Positions 27,642 to 36,245 of a DNA stretch of 64,000 bases are shown piece after piece. A program made the position numbers and the translations under genes. The stretch's first letter is position 1. The number at the start of each line of letters is the position of its first letter. Location: contig JADJNX010000010.1 in NCBI GenBank assembly GCA_016714125.1, forward strand, positions 62,001 through 126,000. Direction: 5' to 3'. Under the pieces are notes generated by a model that saw only the letters and a list, made by a program, of their open reading frames with translations, did not search any database and was not told where the DNA came from. This DNA is from Ignavibacteriales bacterium (GTDB lineage Bacteria > Bacteroidota > Ignavibacteria > Ignavibacteriales > Ignavibacteriaceae).

Positions 27642-28390
27642 ACCGATCTCAGTCCTGATTTTATTTTTTTAACAAAATCTGTTGCTTTTCTTCGGGATAC
27701 CTCTACTTTACTGCCGTCAGTCATTTTAACCGATCCACCGTCGATTCCGGAATATTCCTTCACATATTTCAGGTTCACAATATGTGATTTATGAATCCTG
27801 AAAAATGATTGTTCAGGGAGAGAGTCCTCAAAATCTTTTAGAGTTTTTGTCACTATTCTGCATTTCCCATCGGTAAGGAAAATTTTTGAGTAGCTTCCTT
27901 CGGCTTCTATCCTGATTATCTCATCGAGACTAATGATATTAAAACCATGCACATCGGGAACAACGAGTTTGTCATTCTCAAAGTAGGGGCTCTCTTCAAT
28001 CTGTTTTTTCTTAAGGGAGATTAGTTTTTTAACGGTCAGTTTAAGTTCTTTGATGTTCACAGGTTTAAGGAGATAATCAACAGCACCGGCTTTAACAGCC
28101 TTTATTCCATATTCTGAGTAAGCACTAACCAAAACAACCATAAAATCACGATCTTCAAACTCACTCAGGAAGTCAAATCCATCCAGAACTGGCATATTTA
28201 TATCGAGAAAAACCACATCAGGTCGCAATTCTCTCACAAACTTAGAAGCCTGAACTGTCGATTCGGCAGATTCGAGAACCGTAACTTCGGGGCAATATAA
28301 CTCAATGATCTTCTTGAGGTTCTCCCTGCCGTGAAATTCATCATCTACGATAATGGCTCGTAATTCAGGGGAGATTAGAGGTTTTTCCAT
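27638..28390 (-). CDS. LytTR-family response regulator
   Basis: 250 residues. The receiver domain has acidic pocket DDE (about 15-17), phosphoacceptor Asp in FLDINMPVLDG (about 60), the SAYSEYG switch region and Lys in LLKPV. The C-terminal LytTR DNA-binding domain (IEAEGSYSKIFL, FFRIHKSHIVNL) binds direct repeats in target promoters. It overlaps the sensor kinase start by 4 bases (ATGA), so it is upstream in a two-gene operon. ATG at 28390 is used; the preceding in-frame TTG is less likely. Confidence 0.92.
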   Translation of the reverse strand: MEKPLISPELRAIIVDDEFHGRENLKKIIELYCPEVTVLESAESTVQASKFVRELRPDVVFLDINMPVLDGFDFLSEFEDRDFMVVLVSAYSEYGIKAVKAGAVDYLLKPVNIKELKLTVKKLISLKKKQIEESPYFENDKLVVPDVHGFNIISLDEIIRIEAEGSYSKIFLTDGKCRIVTKTLKDFEDSLPEQSFFRIHKSHIVNLKYVKEYSGIDGGSVKMTDGSKVEVSRRKATDFVKKIKSGLRSV

Positions 28391-28802
28391 CAATTATTTT
28401 TGATTCTCTCTTTTGCTTTTTGTTGGTGATTTGTCAGAAATTCCAGGAATCCACCTGCGGAAAGTGTGCTCCGCTTTATCAAAGAGTCTCAAATTTGTTT
28501 TGATCGAAAAGTTGATTTTAGCGAATTGAATTTATTAAAAAGTATCATCATTTAAGCAGTTAATTGTTGTGAACTTAAACGTGCTGTTTATATTTTGCAG
28601 ATGGCTATCGCGACACTACGAATATAAATCCCTCTCCAAGGAGAGAAGTTATGGTCTAATCTTTGTAATCAAAATATTATTGGATTAATGCATTATTGAA
28701 TTATTGTATTCCCCTTTTCAAAATCGCTAAAAAAACCTGTTGTAAAACTATCCTGAAAATCTTATTTTAATAATGAAAGTTTTTATAATTTTGGAGCCAT
28801 AA
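28391..28802. other. Intergenic region between the response regulator and etfB
   Basis: About 410 bases between divergent genes. It holds a family E-like CCCTCTCC/GGAGAG hairpin (28629-28645), a family D string (28676-28710) and a TAATTTTG element (28786-28793) close to the etfB ribosome-binding site. No gene or tRNA was recognised. Confidence 0.65.
28676..28710. repeat. Dispersed micro-repeat, family D (TTATTGGATTAATGCATTATTG)
   Basis: Low-complexity string built of ATTATTG / ATGCATTATT units, shared with 36206-36245 and 57580-57639. Confidence 0.55.
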
Positions 28803-29690
28803 GTGTTTAGATCCATCGTAATGGTAAAGCAGGTTCCCGATACTGCAAATATCTCGGGAAGTGTGATGAAAGAGGACGGAACCGTTAACCGTTCAAAATT
28901 GCCTGCAATTTTTAATAATGAAGACAGAGTTGCGCTTGAATTTGCCCTGCAAGTTAAAGACAGATTTGGCGGAACTGTAACTGCAATAACAATGGGCCCG
29001 CAACGAGCCTCGGATATTCTCCGTGAGTGCCTCTATATGGGTGCCGATTCAGTATATCTGATCAGCGATAGAAAATTCGCCGGTGCTGACACTCTTGCAA
29101 CCTCTTATGTTTTAAGTGAGGCGATTAAAAAAACAGGCGAATATGATCTTGTTTTTGCAGGGAGACAGGCAATTGATGGTGATACCGCACAGGTTGGTCC
29201 ACAAACTGCCGAGAAACTTAACCTGCCACAGGTCACTTATGTGGAAGAAATTCTCGAAATGACCGATACTCACGCCAAAATCAGAAGAAAAATTGATGGC
29301 GGTTATGAGATAGTAAAAGCTAAATTCCCGTTTCTGCTTACTGTCCTTAAAGATGCTGCCGAACCAAGACCTTTCAGCGCCAAAAGAGTAATGGCCTATA
29401 AAGGTGCCAAATCACTTATGGATCTCGAAAAGCTGACAGAAGGAAACAGCCTTCTTTATTCTGATACACTCCGTCATGAATATGAAGAGAAAAATCTATT
29501 TATACCAACACTTACCATGGATGAGCTTGAACTTGACGCTGAAAGATGCGGAATTAAAGGTTCACCAACTAAAGTTCATAAAGTCGATTCAGTAATTCTT
29601 GGTGGTGGAAATCATATTATGGTGGAACCAACCCGCGAGGGACTTGAAAAACTAATCGATCAACTTTTAGCCGACCACATATTCGGATAG
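28803..29690 (+). CDS. etfB: Electron transfer flavoprotein beta subunit
   Basis: 295 residues, a little longer than the typical 250-260. Adenine-nucleotide alpha-hydrolase fold: VMVKQVPDT at the N-terminus, AITMGPQRASDILRECLYMGAD, DLVFAGRQAIDGDTAQVGPQ and FPFLLTVLKDAAEPR. It accepts electrons from acyl-CoA dehydrogenase together with the alpha subunit and passes them to the quinone pool. The GTG start has GGAG 6 bases upstream. The alpha-subunit/acyl-CoA dehydrogenase ORF begins 4 bases after the stop, so the fatty-acid or fermentation electron-transfer operon is intact at this end. Confidence 0.92.
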   Translation: MFRSIVMVKQVPDTANISGSVMKEDGTVNRSKLPAIFNNEDRVALEFALQVKDRFGGTVTAITMGPQRASDILRECLYMGADSVYLISDRKFAGADTLATSYVLSEAIKKTGEYDLVFAGRQAIDGDTAQVGPQTAEKLNLPQVTYVEEILEMTDTHAKIRRKIDGGYEIVKAKFPFLLTVLKDAAEPRPFSAKRVMAYKGAKSLMDLEKLTEGNSLLYSDTLRHEYEEKNLFIPTLTMDELELDAERCGIKGSPTKVHKVDSVILGGGNHIMVEPTREGLEKLIDQLLADHIFG

Positions 29691-29694
29691 GACA

Positions 29695-32046
29695 ATGAAA
29701 AAAAAGAATGAAATTTGGGTATTCATCGAAGTTCGCAACGGCAAACCTGCCGATGTGAGTCTCGAACTTTTGTCAAAAGGATACAAGTTGGCTGCAACCA
29801 TGGGCTCAACTCTTAAATCGATTGTTATCGGTGAAAATGTAAGACACATTGCCGAGGAATCATTTAGTTATGGCGTTTCAGAATCAATTCTTGTGGAAGC
29901 TCCCGAGCTGAAATATTTTCGGACTCTTCCTTATGCAAGAATAATGAATGCATTGATTGTTGAAAGAAGACCCAGGATTGTCCTTTTTGGTGCAACGGTA
30001 ATCGGCAGGGACATTGCTCCGAGAGTTGCTTCTTACACCAAAAGTGGGTTAACTGCTGATTGTACAGACCTTCAAATCTCTGATGTTAAATATCTGAATC
30101 AGGAATATAAAGAACTGCTTCTTCAGATCAGACCTGCATTTGGAGGAAATATCATCGCAACAATCATAACCCCAGACACTGAAACTCAGATGGCCACGGT
30201 TAGAGAAGGGGTAATGGAATCTCACAAAATTGAAAAACCAAACCCGGTTGTAATTGAGGCAATTCCATTTGTAAAAGCAGATGAGGATAATCTTGTTGAA
30301 GTAATTGAGCAGCATTATGAAGAAAACAAAGTGAACTTAAAAGCTGCACCTGTTATTGTTTCGGGTGGTTATGGTCTCGGTACCAAAGAAAACTTTAGAC
30401 TTGTTGAAGAACTTGCCCATACACTGGGTGGTGAAGTAGCAGGAAGTCGTGCTGCGGTTGATGCCGGATTTATAGTTTCGGAAAGACAGGTTGGGGTTGG
30501 TGATCTTTCCGCCAATTTTATTGAACCAAGAGCAGCCGGCGTGGATGAAATTGGAGCAGTTTTTGTTGATGGGAAAGTTTCTTACGCAGAAGGCACCAAA
30601 AAGAACTTACAACAGCTCGCGCAAGCCGATCTGATGGGGATGATTCTTCCGAGAAAATACGGAGGTCTTAATTTCCCGTTTTTCATCTATATGGTGGCAG
30701 TTGAGATGGTTTCCCGTGCCGATGCATCCCTGATGAACCTATTTGGTCTTCAGGATATTGCCGACACAATAAGGAAATTTGGTGGTGAAGAACTTGCTGA
30801 AGAGTTTCTCCCAAGATTTTCAACAGGTGAGTTCACAGGAGCCATGGCTCTCACAGAACCCGATGCCGGAAGTGATTTACAAGCTGTAAAACTCTCTGCA
30901 TATCAAAACGATAAGGGAGAGTGGTTCCTAAGAGGAGTCAAAAGATTTATCACGAATGGAAATGGCGAGGTTTTACTTGTTCTCGCAAGAAGTGAAGCCG
31001 GTTCAAAAGATGGCAGAGGACTCAGCCTCTTTGTTTGTTATGGTGACGATACCGTTAAAGTTCGTAGAATTGAACATAAACTTGGTATTCACGGCTCACC
31101 AACCTGCGAACTTCAGTTTAATGATACCCCGTGTAAACTTGTTGGTACCAGAAGAATGGGACTAATAAAATATGTCCTGGATCTTATGTTTCGGGCACGA
31201 GCTGGAGTTTCTGCGCAAGCACTTGGAATTTCCCAGGCTGCTTATGAAGAAGCCTTAAAATATGCAAAAGAGCGGGAACAGTTTGGTAAACCAATCATCA
31301 ACCTGCCTGTAGTTGCCAATATCCTTATGGATATGAGAGTGACACTTGAAAGTAACAGGTCACTTCTCTATTCCACTGCGATCATGGTTGATCTAAAGGA
31401 AAAGCTTGAAGAAGTGATTGAAGACCTGAAAAAAGAGGGTAAACCTTTTGCAGAAACCAATGCCAGACTTAAACATGTAACCAGACTTGCAAATCTTTTA
31501 ACTCCAATGGCAAAATACATTGTCACAGAGGCATCAAATAAGATTACTTATGATGCCCTTCAAATTCATGGTGGCACGGGTTACATGCGTGAGTTTAAAG
31601 TTGAGCGATTGGCTCGCGATGCAAGAATCACCAACATTTATGAAGGTACCTCACAACTACAAATCGTGGCTGCAGCTTCAGGTGTTTTTTCTGATGTTCT
31701 TGTTGATTTCATTGCCCAAAAAGAATCCAAATCATACGATTCGGGGTTAACAAGACTGCAAAATTTCCTCAAAGAGATCAGGATCATCTTTAATGAATGT
31801 GTCAAGTATGTCCTCGACAAAAAAGATCCAGTCTTTCAAGATGTTGCAGCAAAAGATCTTGTTGAACTTTACAGTTATCTTTATGTAGGTTATCTGTTAC
31901 TTGATGAAGCTGAAAAAGATTCACGCAAACGCTTTATCGCAAACAGATTTATTATTAATTCACTTTCGCACGCTAAGAGAAATGCCGAATCAATTAAAGA
32001 CGAGCTTTTCTCCGATATTCTGCATTCACATGAGATACTAATCTAA
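29695..32046 (+). CDS. etfA: Chimeric ORF: truncated ETF alpha subunit joined in frame to acyl-CoA dehydrogenase
   Basis: 783 residues. Residues 1 to about 266 are EtfA: the N-terminal domain, then SGGYGLGTKENF and SRAAVDAGF...SERQVG of the FAD domain. At nt 30489-30505 this passes directly into VGDLSANFIEPRAAGVD, which belongs to the N-terminal region of a large acyl-CoA dehydrogenase. The dehydrogenase then runs normally: LPRKYGGLNFP, TEPDAGSDLQA, KRFITNGNG, RRMGLIKY, KEREQFGKPI, QIHGGTGYMREFKVERLARD. The EtfA part that contacts FAD (usually QTGK...ISGAIQH...NKD to the end, about 60 residues) and roughly the first 60 residues of the dehydrogenase are absent. The junction lies in the repeat GGTTGGGGTTGG. 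A real fusion is possible, but a collapsed or deleted segment between two genes is the better explanation. Confidence 0.75.
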   Translation: MKKKNEIWVFIEVRNGKPADVSLELLSKGYKLAATMGSTLKSIVIGENVRHIAEESFSYGVSESILVEAPELKYFRTLPYARIMNALIVERRPRIVLFGATVIGRDIAPRVASYTKSGLTADCTDLQISDVKYLNQEYKELLLQIRPAFGGNIIATIITPDTETQMATVREGVMESHKIEKPNPVVIEAIPFVKADEDNLVEVIEQHYEENKVNLKAAPVIVSGGYGLGTKENFRLVEELAHTLGGEVAGSRAAVDAGFIVSERQVGVGDLSANFIEPRAAGVDEIGAVFVDGKVSYAEGTKKNLQQLAQADLMGMILPRKYGGLNFPFFIYMVAVEMVSRADASLMNLFGLQDIADTIRKFGGEELAEEFLPRFSTGEFTGAMALTEPDAGSDLQAVKLSAYQNDKGEWFLRGVKRFITNGNGEVLLVLARSEAGSKDGRGLSLFVCYGDDTVKVRRIEHKLGIHGSPTCELQFNDTPCKLVGTRRMGLIKYVLDLMFRARAGVSAQALGISQAAYEEALKYAKEREQFGKPIINLPVVANILMDMRVTLESNRSLLYSTAIMVDLKEKLEEVIEDLKKEGKPFAETNARLKHVTRLANLLTPMAKYIVTEASNKITYDALQIHGGTGYMREFKVERLARDARITNIYEGTSQLQIVAAASGVFSDVLVDFIAQKESKSYDSGLTRLQNFLKEIRIIFNECVKYVLDKKDPVFQDVAAKDLVELYSYLYVGYLLLDEAEKDSRKRFIANRFIINSLSHAKRNAESIKDELFSDILHSHEILI

Positions 32047-32062
32047 CTCAGGAGCAATCTAT

Positions 32063-32272
32063 ATGACAAACCAAAGAAATTATTTCAAAATTTATGATGA
32101 CGAAGGCATAAAAAGCTATTTCAAAACCAATCTTACTTATGAAGAGATCGAAGCGCTAAAAAAGGATTTTGAAGAGAACCATCAGGAATTTTACAACAAC
32201 GATTTTATCAAATTCATAAAAGAAAATGACCCCTCTGCTGAAGAGATTGAGGTTCATGCGATATATTATTGA
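32063..32272 (+). CDS. Small conserved-looking hypothetical protein
   Basis: 69 residues, acidic, with a helix-rich pattern (YEEIEALKKDFEENHQEF). It starts 16 bases after the acyl-CoA dehydrogenase stop with CAGGAGCA upstream, so it is the last gene of the etf operon. No family was recognised. Its stop codon is the first part of a GTACTTGAGT repeat. Confidence 0.65.
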   Translation: MTNQRNYFKIYDDEGIKSYFKTNLTYEEIEALKKDFEENHQEFYNNDFIKFIKENDPSAEEIEVHAIYY

Positions 32273-32349
32273 GTACTTGAGTGACTCGAGTACTTGAGTG
32301 ATTTAGTACTGAATTACTCAGGTACTCTAGTTCTCTGGTTCTCAAGTAC
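32270..32349. repeat. Dispersed micro-repeat, family B (GAGTACTTGAGT)
   Basis: About seven imperfect iterations of GAGTACTTGAGTGA(C/T), partly inverted (GGTACTC, TTCTCAAGTACT). It starts at the stop codon of the small gene and ends at the TATATTTG promoter element of the next gene. Confidence 0.75.
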
Positions 32350-32357
32350 TATATTTG
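32350..32357 (+). promoter_or_regulatory. Bacteroidota-type -7 element TATATTTG
   Basis: 34 bases before the PLP-enzyme start, directly after the family B repeat. Confidence 0.55.
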
Positions 32358-32391
32358 TAGATTGAATTTTTGAAAAATTTGGAAGATACAT

Positions 32392-33618
32392 ATGAAAGAT
32401 CCTAAAAATCTTAGTTTTGAGTCAATGTGTGTACATGCCGGCATTGATGAAGATGAATTTGGTGCGGTAGTTCCGCCGATATATCAGACCTCAACTTTTA
32501 AGTTTAAATCAGCACAACACGGTGCCGCATTGTTCTCCGGTGAGGGGAAGGGGCACATTTACACAAGAATGAGCAATCCAACCATCGAAGCGATGGAAGA
32601 TTCTGTTGCCGCCCTTGAGGGCGGAGTAAAAGCAATGGGTTGCGCGAGTGGTATGGCAGCTATTAATACAGTATTTGCCACTTTTCTTGGTGCCGGTTCA
32701 CATATTGTTTGCTCACAAGCAGTTTATGGACCAACCAACACCCTGCTCAGAACAGTTTTTGCAAGGTTTGGAGTTGAAATATCTTTTGTGGATACCACTA
32801 ATTCTGAAGATGTAAAAGCTGCAATGAAAGAAAATACCAAACTTGTATATGTGGAAACACCGGTAATCCAACACTCGCCATTGCAGACCTGGCAGAAATA
32901 GTTAAAATTGCTAAAGAATTTGGTGCCAAAGTTTGTGTTGACAACACATTCATGTCACCCGCACTTCAAAGACCATTTGAATTTGGTGTGGATATTATAA
33001 TTCACTCAATGACAAAGTTCCTCAACGGACACGCTGATGTTGTTGCCGGTATTGTTATAGCAAAAGAGATGTCAGATTATACACTTATGAAAAAAAGTGT
33101 TAAATCAGACAGGTGGAGTAATCGACCCGTTTAACTCATTCCTGGTACACAGAGGAATTAAAACTCTTGCCATCAGAATGGAAAAACATTGCGATAACGC
33201 ACAAAAAGTAGCTGAATTCCTCGAAAAAAATGAAATGATTGAATGGATAACCTATCCCGGGTTAAGATCACATCCACAATATTTCACGGGACTTAAACAG
33301 CACAAAGGCCATGGCGGAATGATCACTTTTGAATTAAAGGGTGGATATGACGCTGGTGAAATTATGATGAATTCGGTTAAACTTTGTCAGTTGGCTGTGA
33401 GCCTTGGTGGAGTTGAAACCCTGATTCAGCATCCTGCAAGCATGACCCACTTTTCAATGGGACCTGATGCCCGTAAAGAAGCCGGGATTACTGAAGGACT
33501 TGTTCGTTTGTCAGTTGGTATAGAAAACCATAAAGACATCATAAAAGACCTCGAAAGAGCCCTTTATGAAGTTGGTGAAGCACTTAGTGTTAAACAGGAA
33601 AAGAATCTCTTCAGATAG
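32392..33618 (+). CDS. PLP-dependent sulfur-amino-acid lyase (methionine gamma-lyase / O-acetylhomoserine sulfhydrylase family), two frameshifts
   Basis: About 408 residues. Cys/Met-metabolism PLP fold: PPIYQTSTF, YTRMSNPT, ALEGG...CASGMAAI, VDNTFMSP and the PLP Lys in HSMTKFLNGHADVVAG. The C-terminal part has the LGGVETLIQHPASMTH signature shared by gamma-lyases. A G is missing at 32862-32863 (restoring VETPGNPTLAIADL) and one A is extra in the A7 run at 33090-33096 (restoring MKKVLNQTGGVIDPF). Methionine gamma-lyase, cystathionine gamma-lyase and O-acetylhomoserine sulfhydrylase cannot be separated safely by eye. Family B repeats flank the gene on both sides. Confidence 0.85.
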
Positions 33619-33676
33619 AGAGTACTTGAGTACCTGAGAACTTGAGTAAAGAATTACTAAGGTTCTTAATTACTCA
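33619..33676. repeat. Dispersed micro-repeat, family B
   Basis: AGTACTTGAGTACCTGAGAA, then CTTGAGTAAAGAATTACT. It begins directly after the stop codon of the PLP enzyme. Confidence 0.75.
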
Positions 33677-33707
33677 AAAAATCCCAAATCCCTTCAATAT
33701 TAATATG

Positions 33708-33744
33708 GATACACATCCTGAGTTTTCGGGATGTGTATCTTTGT
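33708..33744 (+). terminator. Rho-independent terminator
   Basis: GATACACATCC (33708-33718) pairs perfectly with GGATGTGTATC (33729-33739), followed by TTTGTTTT. It ends the PLP-enzyme transcript. Confidence 0.85.
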
Positions 33745-33768
33745 TTTAAACCGGAAACTGTCGACTTA

Positions 33769-33902
33769 AAACGCAAAGTGCGCAGAGAACGCAAAGAAGG
33801 AATTAAAAAAATATCAGCGTTAATCCGCCTAATCCGTATCATCCGCGTTCTATTAAAAAATCTTCTCTGCGAAAATCCGTCTAATCTGCGTGTATCTGCG
33901 GG
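33769..33902. repeat. Dispersed repeat, family A, longest copy
   Basis: ACGCAAAGTGCGCAGAGAAC, then TTAATCCGCCTAATCCG, ATCCGCGTTCTATT, and CTGCGAAAATCCGTCTAATC followed by TGCGTGTATCTGCG. The last 85 bases are the inverse of the copy at 17346-17438. Confidence 0.8.
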
Positions 33903-33912
33903 CTAAATAAAT

Positions 33913-34538
33913 CTACAACGTTCCAAAAACGCGATCGCCGGCATCACCAAGCCCGGGGACAATATATCCCTTCTCATTCAGGCCACGATCATGAGCAGCA
34001 GTATAAATATAAACATCAGGATGATCGTTTAATACTCTGCTGACTCCCTCGGGTGCGGAGATAATTGACGCTATTATGATGTTTTTGCCCCGCCCCTTTT
34101 CAGAAAAGTAACAGCAGCAGAAACACTCCCACCTGTTGCAAGCATCGGATCAAGGATAATCACCTGAGCGGTTTCCAAATCCTGAGGAGTTTTATAATAG
34201 TATTCGATTGGTTCGAGAGTTTCTTCATTTCTTTTTAGACCAATATGTCCCATCTTCGCCTGCGGAAGAAGCTGAAGGAAAGCATTTCCCATACTTAATC
34301 CGGCTCTTAATATCGGCACAAGCACAATTTCACTTGCAATCTTTTTTCCGCTTGTAACTTCAAGTGGAGTTTCGACTTCAACATCCTTCATAATTATATT
34401 TGAACTGAGTGAGATACAAATGGAATAGGCTATTCTGTCGAGGGCATGTCTGAAATCTCTTTGTGGTGTGTGTTTGTCACGAAGATATGTAAGGTCTCTA
34501 AGTATAAGATTGTTGTTAACTATGGTAAAATGTTCCAT
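33913..34538 (-). CDS. upp: Uracil phosphoribosyltransferase, one frameshift
   Basis: Converts uracil and PRPP to UMP (pyrimidine salvage). 208 residues once an A is restored in the run at 34082-34086; without that the protein stops after GGAKTS and loses its uracil-binding end. Seen: RDKHTPQRDFRHALD, VPILRAGLSMG, PRPP loop ILDPMLATGGS, and after the repair the C-terminal uracil-site region ending GLGDAGDRVFGTL. The repaired length equals the family norm, so a consensus error is most likely. It follows a small membrane-protein gene by 12 bases on the same strand. Confidence 0.92.
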
Positions 34539-34550
34539 GGTTCCTCTGTT

Positions 34551-34949
34551 TTATATAATCTTTGAAGCTGTTTTGTCGTCAATTAACACTTTGATAAATT
34601 TTACTCCCACAAAAAGGACCACTGCAAATATCAGGAAGTTAAACAACCATGCAAAAAGCAGTAAGCCCGTGTAGAAGCATATCACTGTAAGTAAATAGAG
34701 TGAAATTACTGAAATGTATAAAGGGATAAATCTTTTCCGCGAGGGGAGAGGTGAATCGGGATTAAAAAATGAGCCGTAGAAATAGAGTTTTTGTTTGTCT
34801 ATGGGTAACTGAAAATCACGCTCAGGAAGATTCTCCGACATCCCTTTGTTTTTCCTGTAAGCTCTAAAAGCCAGGTAAATGGCAGTTAGCATTAAAAGTG
34901 AAAGCAGAGCCGTCGATGTAAAAATTATTATGTCAGTTTCCAGATTCAT
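34551..34949 (-). CDS. Small three-helix membrane protein
   Basis: 132 residues. A transmembrane helix lies at about 8-28 (IIIFTSTALLSLLMLTAIYL). A polar segment of about 45 residues (DFQLPIDKQKLYFYG) follows, then two adjacent helices (about 77-120). No family was recognised. It lies 12 bases upstream of upp on the same strand and is probably co-transcribed, though a functional link is not evident. Confidence 0.65.
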   Translation of the reverse strand: MNLETDIIIFTSTALLSLLMLTAIYLAFRAYRKNKGMSENLPERDFQLPIDKQKLYFYGSFFNPDSPLPSRKRFIPLYISVISLYLLTVICFYTGLLLFAWLFNFLIFAVVLFVGVKFIKVLIDDKTASKII

Positions 34950-35091
34950 CCGGATATAAGTTTCTCTTTATGAATTGCCAAAAAACAGTAAATATTGTTG
35001 TAAAGATAGTGAAATTAAAAGTTGCAGGTGTAAAATCGCATCACCTGTGAACAGGTAAATAACAGAGTTTTAAATTGCTAAACTTCTGTTT

Positions 35092-35556
35092 TTACTGCCT
35101 CGCAAGTCTCAATATCTCATTAAATTCTTCCTCTTTTACAGGGAAAACAGACAATCTGTTCCCTCTCTTTATTAAAGTCATATCCTTTAATGTGGGATTT
35201 TCCTTTATCTCCTGAAGAGTTACCAGTCGCGGGAATTTTTCAACCAGCTTAATATCAACCATTATCCAGACAGGATTATCAGGAGTGGATGAAGCATCAA
35301 AATAGTGAGATTCAGGATCAAAAGCGGATGAATCAGGATAACCCTCTTTAACTACTTCACACCATCCTGCAACCCCCATCGGATCTGAATTACTGTGATA
35401 AAAAAGGACTTTATCTCCTGTTTTCATCGTATCACGGAGGAAATTTCTTGCCTGATAGTTGCGAACTCCGTCCCAATATGTCGTTTTATCGGGGGATTTT
35501 TCCAGATCATCAACCGAAAAGACATCGGGCTCCGACTTAACCACCCACCAATTCAT
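35092..35556 (-). CDS. EVE-domain protein
   Basis: 154 residues forming a single EVE domain (PUA-like fold): MNWWVVKSEPDVFS at the start, TYWDGVRNYQARNFLRD, GDKVLFYHSNS and GVAGWCEVV. EVE proteins bind modified bases in nucleic acids and are often associated with modification-dependent restriction or RNA modification. The ATG overlaps the end of the upstream DUF1579-like gene by 4 bases (ATGA), so the two are translationally coupled. The ligand is unknown. Confidence 0.88.
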   Translation of the reverse strand: MNWWVVKSEPDVFSVDDLEKSPDKTTYWDGVRNYQARNFLRDTMKTGDKVLFYHSNSDPMGVAGWCEVVKEGYPDSSAFDPESHYFDASSTPDNPVWIMVDIKLVEKFPRLVTLQEIKENPTLKDMTLIKRGNRLSVFPVKEEEFNEILRLARQ

Positions 35557-36119
35557 TGTTTTCTCCTGAATTCGGCATTGATGTAAGGTTTATAAGATCC
35601 ATCAGGAAGGAGGAAATCGACCTCATATTTAATCAGGTCTTCCCCTTCAAAATCATAAATGATCCTGAACATCTGATCTTCGCGGGTTACATAATCCATT
35701 GTATTTCCCTCAAAAATAAACTTGTTATCGCTTTTTTTGAAATCTCCGTACGCATTTATTGCAAAATTCCCCAATTCGTCCATTGAATAGAGAGTATATT
35801 TTTGCAGTCTTACATCATATCCAAGATAAGCAATTGAAGTAATTGACATGCCAAAAGCGATGTTTTGTGAGCGGGATTCGATAAATCTTCCACCGAGAAC
35901 CACTTGATTTTTTGAGTCACCGGCACCTTTTAAGGCTTTTCCGTCATCTTTATCAAAAAAGAATTCAATCTGTACATCCCACTCCCCTTCAAACAAAGCC
36001 AAAGCTTCATGTTCGGGAAGAGTAAGAGTCAGCTCCTCGAGTGTAGTCCATTTATTTGATTGGGCAAATAATCCTGCAGCAAACAGGGTAAAAAACAAAA
36101 GTGTGGTGTAAAGTTTCAT
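35553..36119 (-). CDS. Secreted DUF1579-like protein
   Basis: 188 residues with a signal peptide (MKLYTTLLFFTLFAAGLFAQ). The mature part has FEGEWDVQIEFFF...GGRFIESR and SMDELGNF, a beta-barrel (lipocalin-like) pattern seen in DUF1579 proteins of unknown function. The start at 36119 is chosen. The frame is open to 36203, but that would run through the terminator hairpin of the preceding gene at 36166-36197. Its end is coupled to the EVE gene. Confidence 0.75.
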   Translation of the reverse strand: MKLYTTLLFFTLFAAGLFAQSNKWTTLEELTLTLPEHEALALFEGEWDVQIEFFFDKDDGKALKGAGDSKNQVVLGGRFIESRSQNIAFGMSITSIAYLGYDVRLQKYTLYSMDELGNFAINAYGDFKKSDNKFIFEGNTMDYVTREDQMFRIIYDFEGEDLIKYEVDFLLPDGSYKPYINAEFRRKQ

Positions 36120-36165
36120 CTTCAGAAAATTTGTTATTGAACCTGTAAATATACCAATAATAAAA

Positions 36166-36197
36166 AAGAGGCTGCCCATTTTCATGAACAGCCTCTT
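36166..36197 (-). terminator. Terminator for the 36241-37749 gene
   Basis: AAGAGGCTG (36166-36174) pairs with CAGCCTCTT (36189-36197). On the minus strand the stem is followed by TTTTATT. Confidence 0.75.
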
Positions 36198-36205
36198 GGG
36201 CAAAA

Positions 36206-36245
36206 ATATTACTGCATTTTTGGATTATTGCATTACTGCATTATT
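36206..36245. repeat. Dispersed micro-repeat, family D
   Basis: TATTACTGCATTTTTGGATT, then ATTGCATTACTGCATTATT. It overlaps the TAA stop (36241-36243, minus strand) of the T9SS protein gene. Confidence 0.65.

Noticed and set aside
28394..28802. tRNA or other stable RNA gene in the gap before etfB
   Set aside because: No cloverleaf with a TTCRA-type loop and CCA-compatible acceptor could be drawn; only repeats and promoter-like sequence.
36120..36203. Extended N-terminus of the DUF1579-like protein (start at 36203)
   Set aside because: The extension runs through the terminator hairpin of the upstream gene and destroys the clean signal peptide that begins at 36119.
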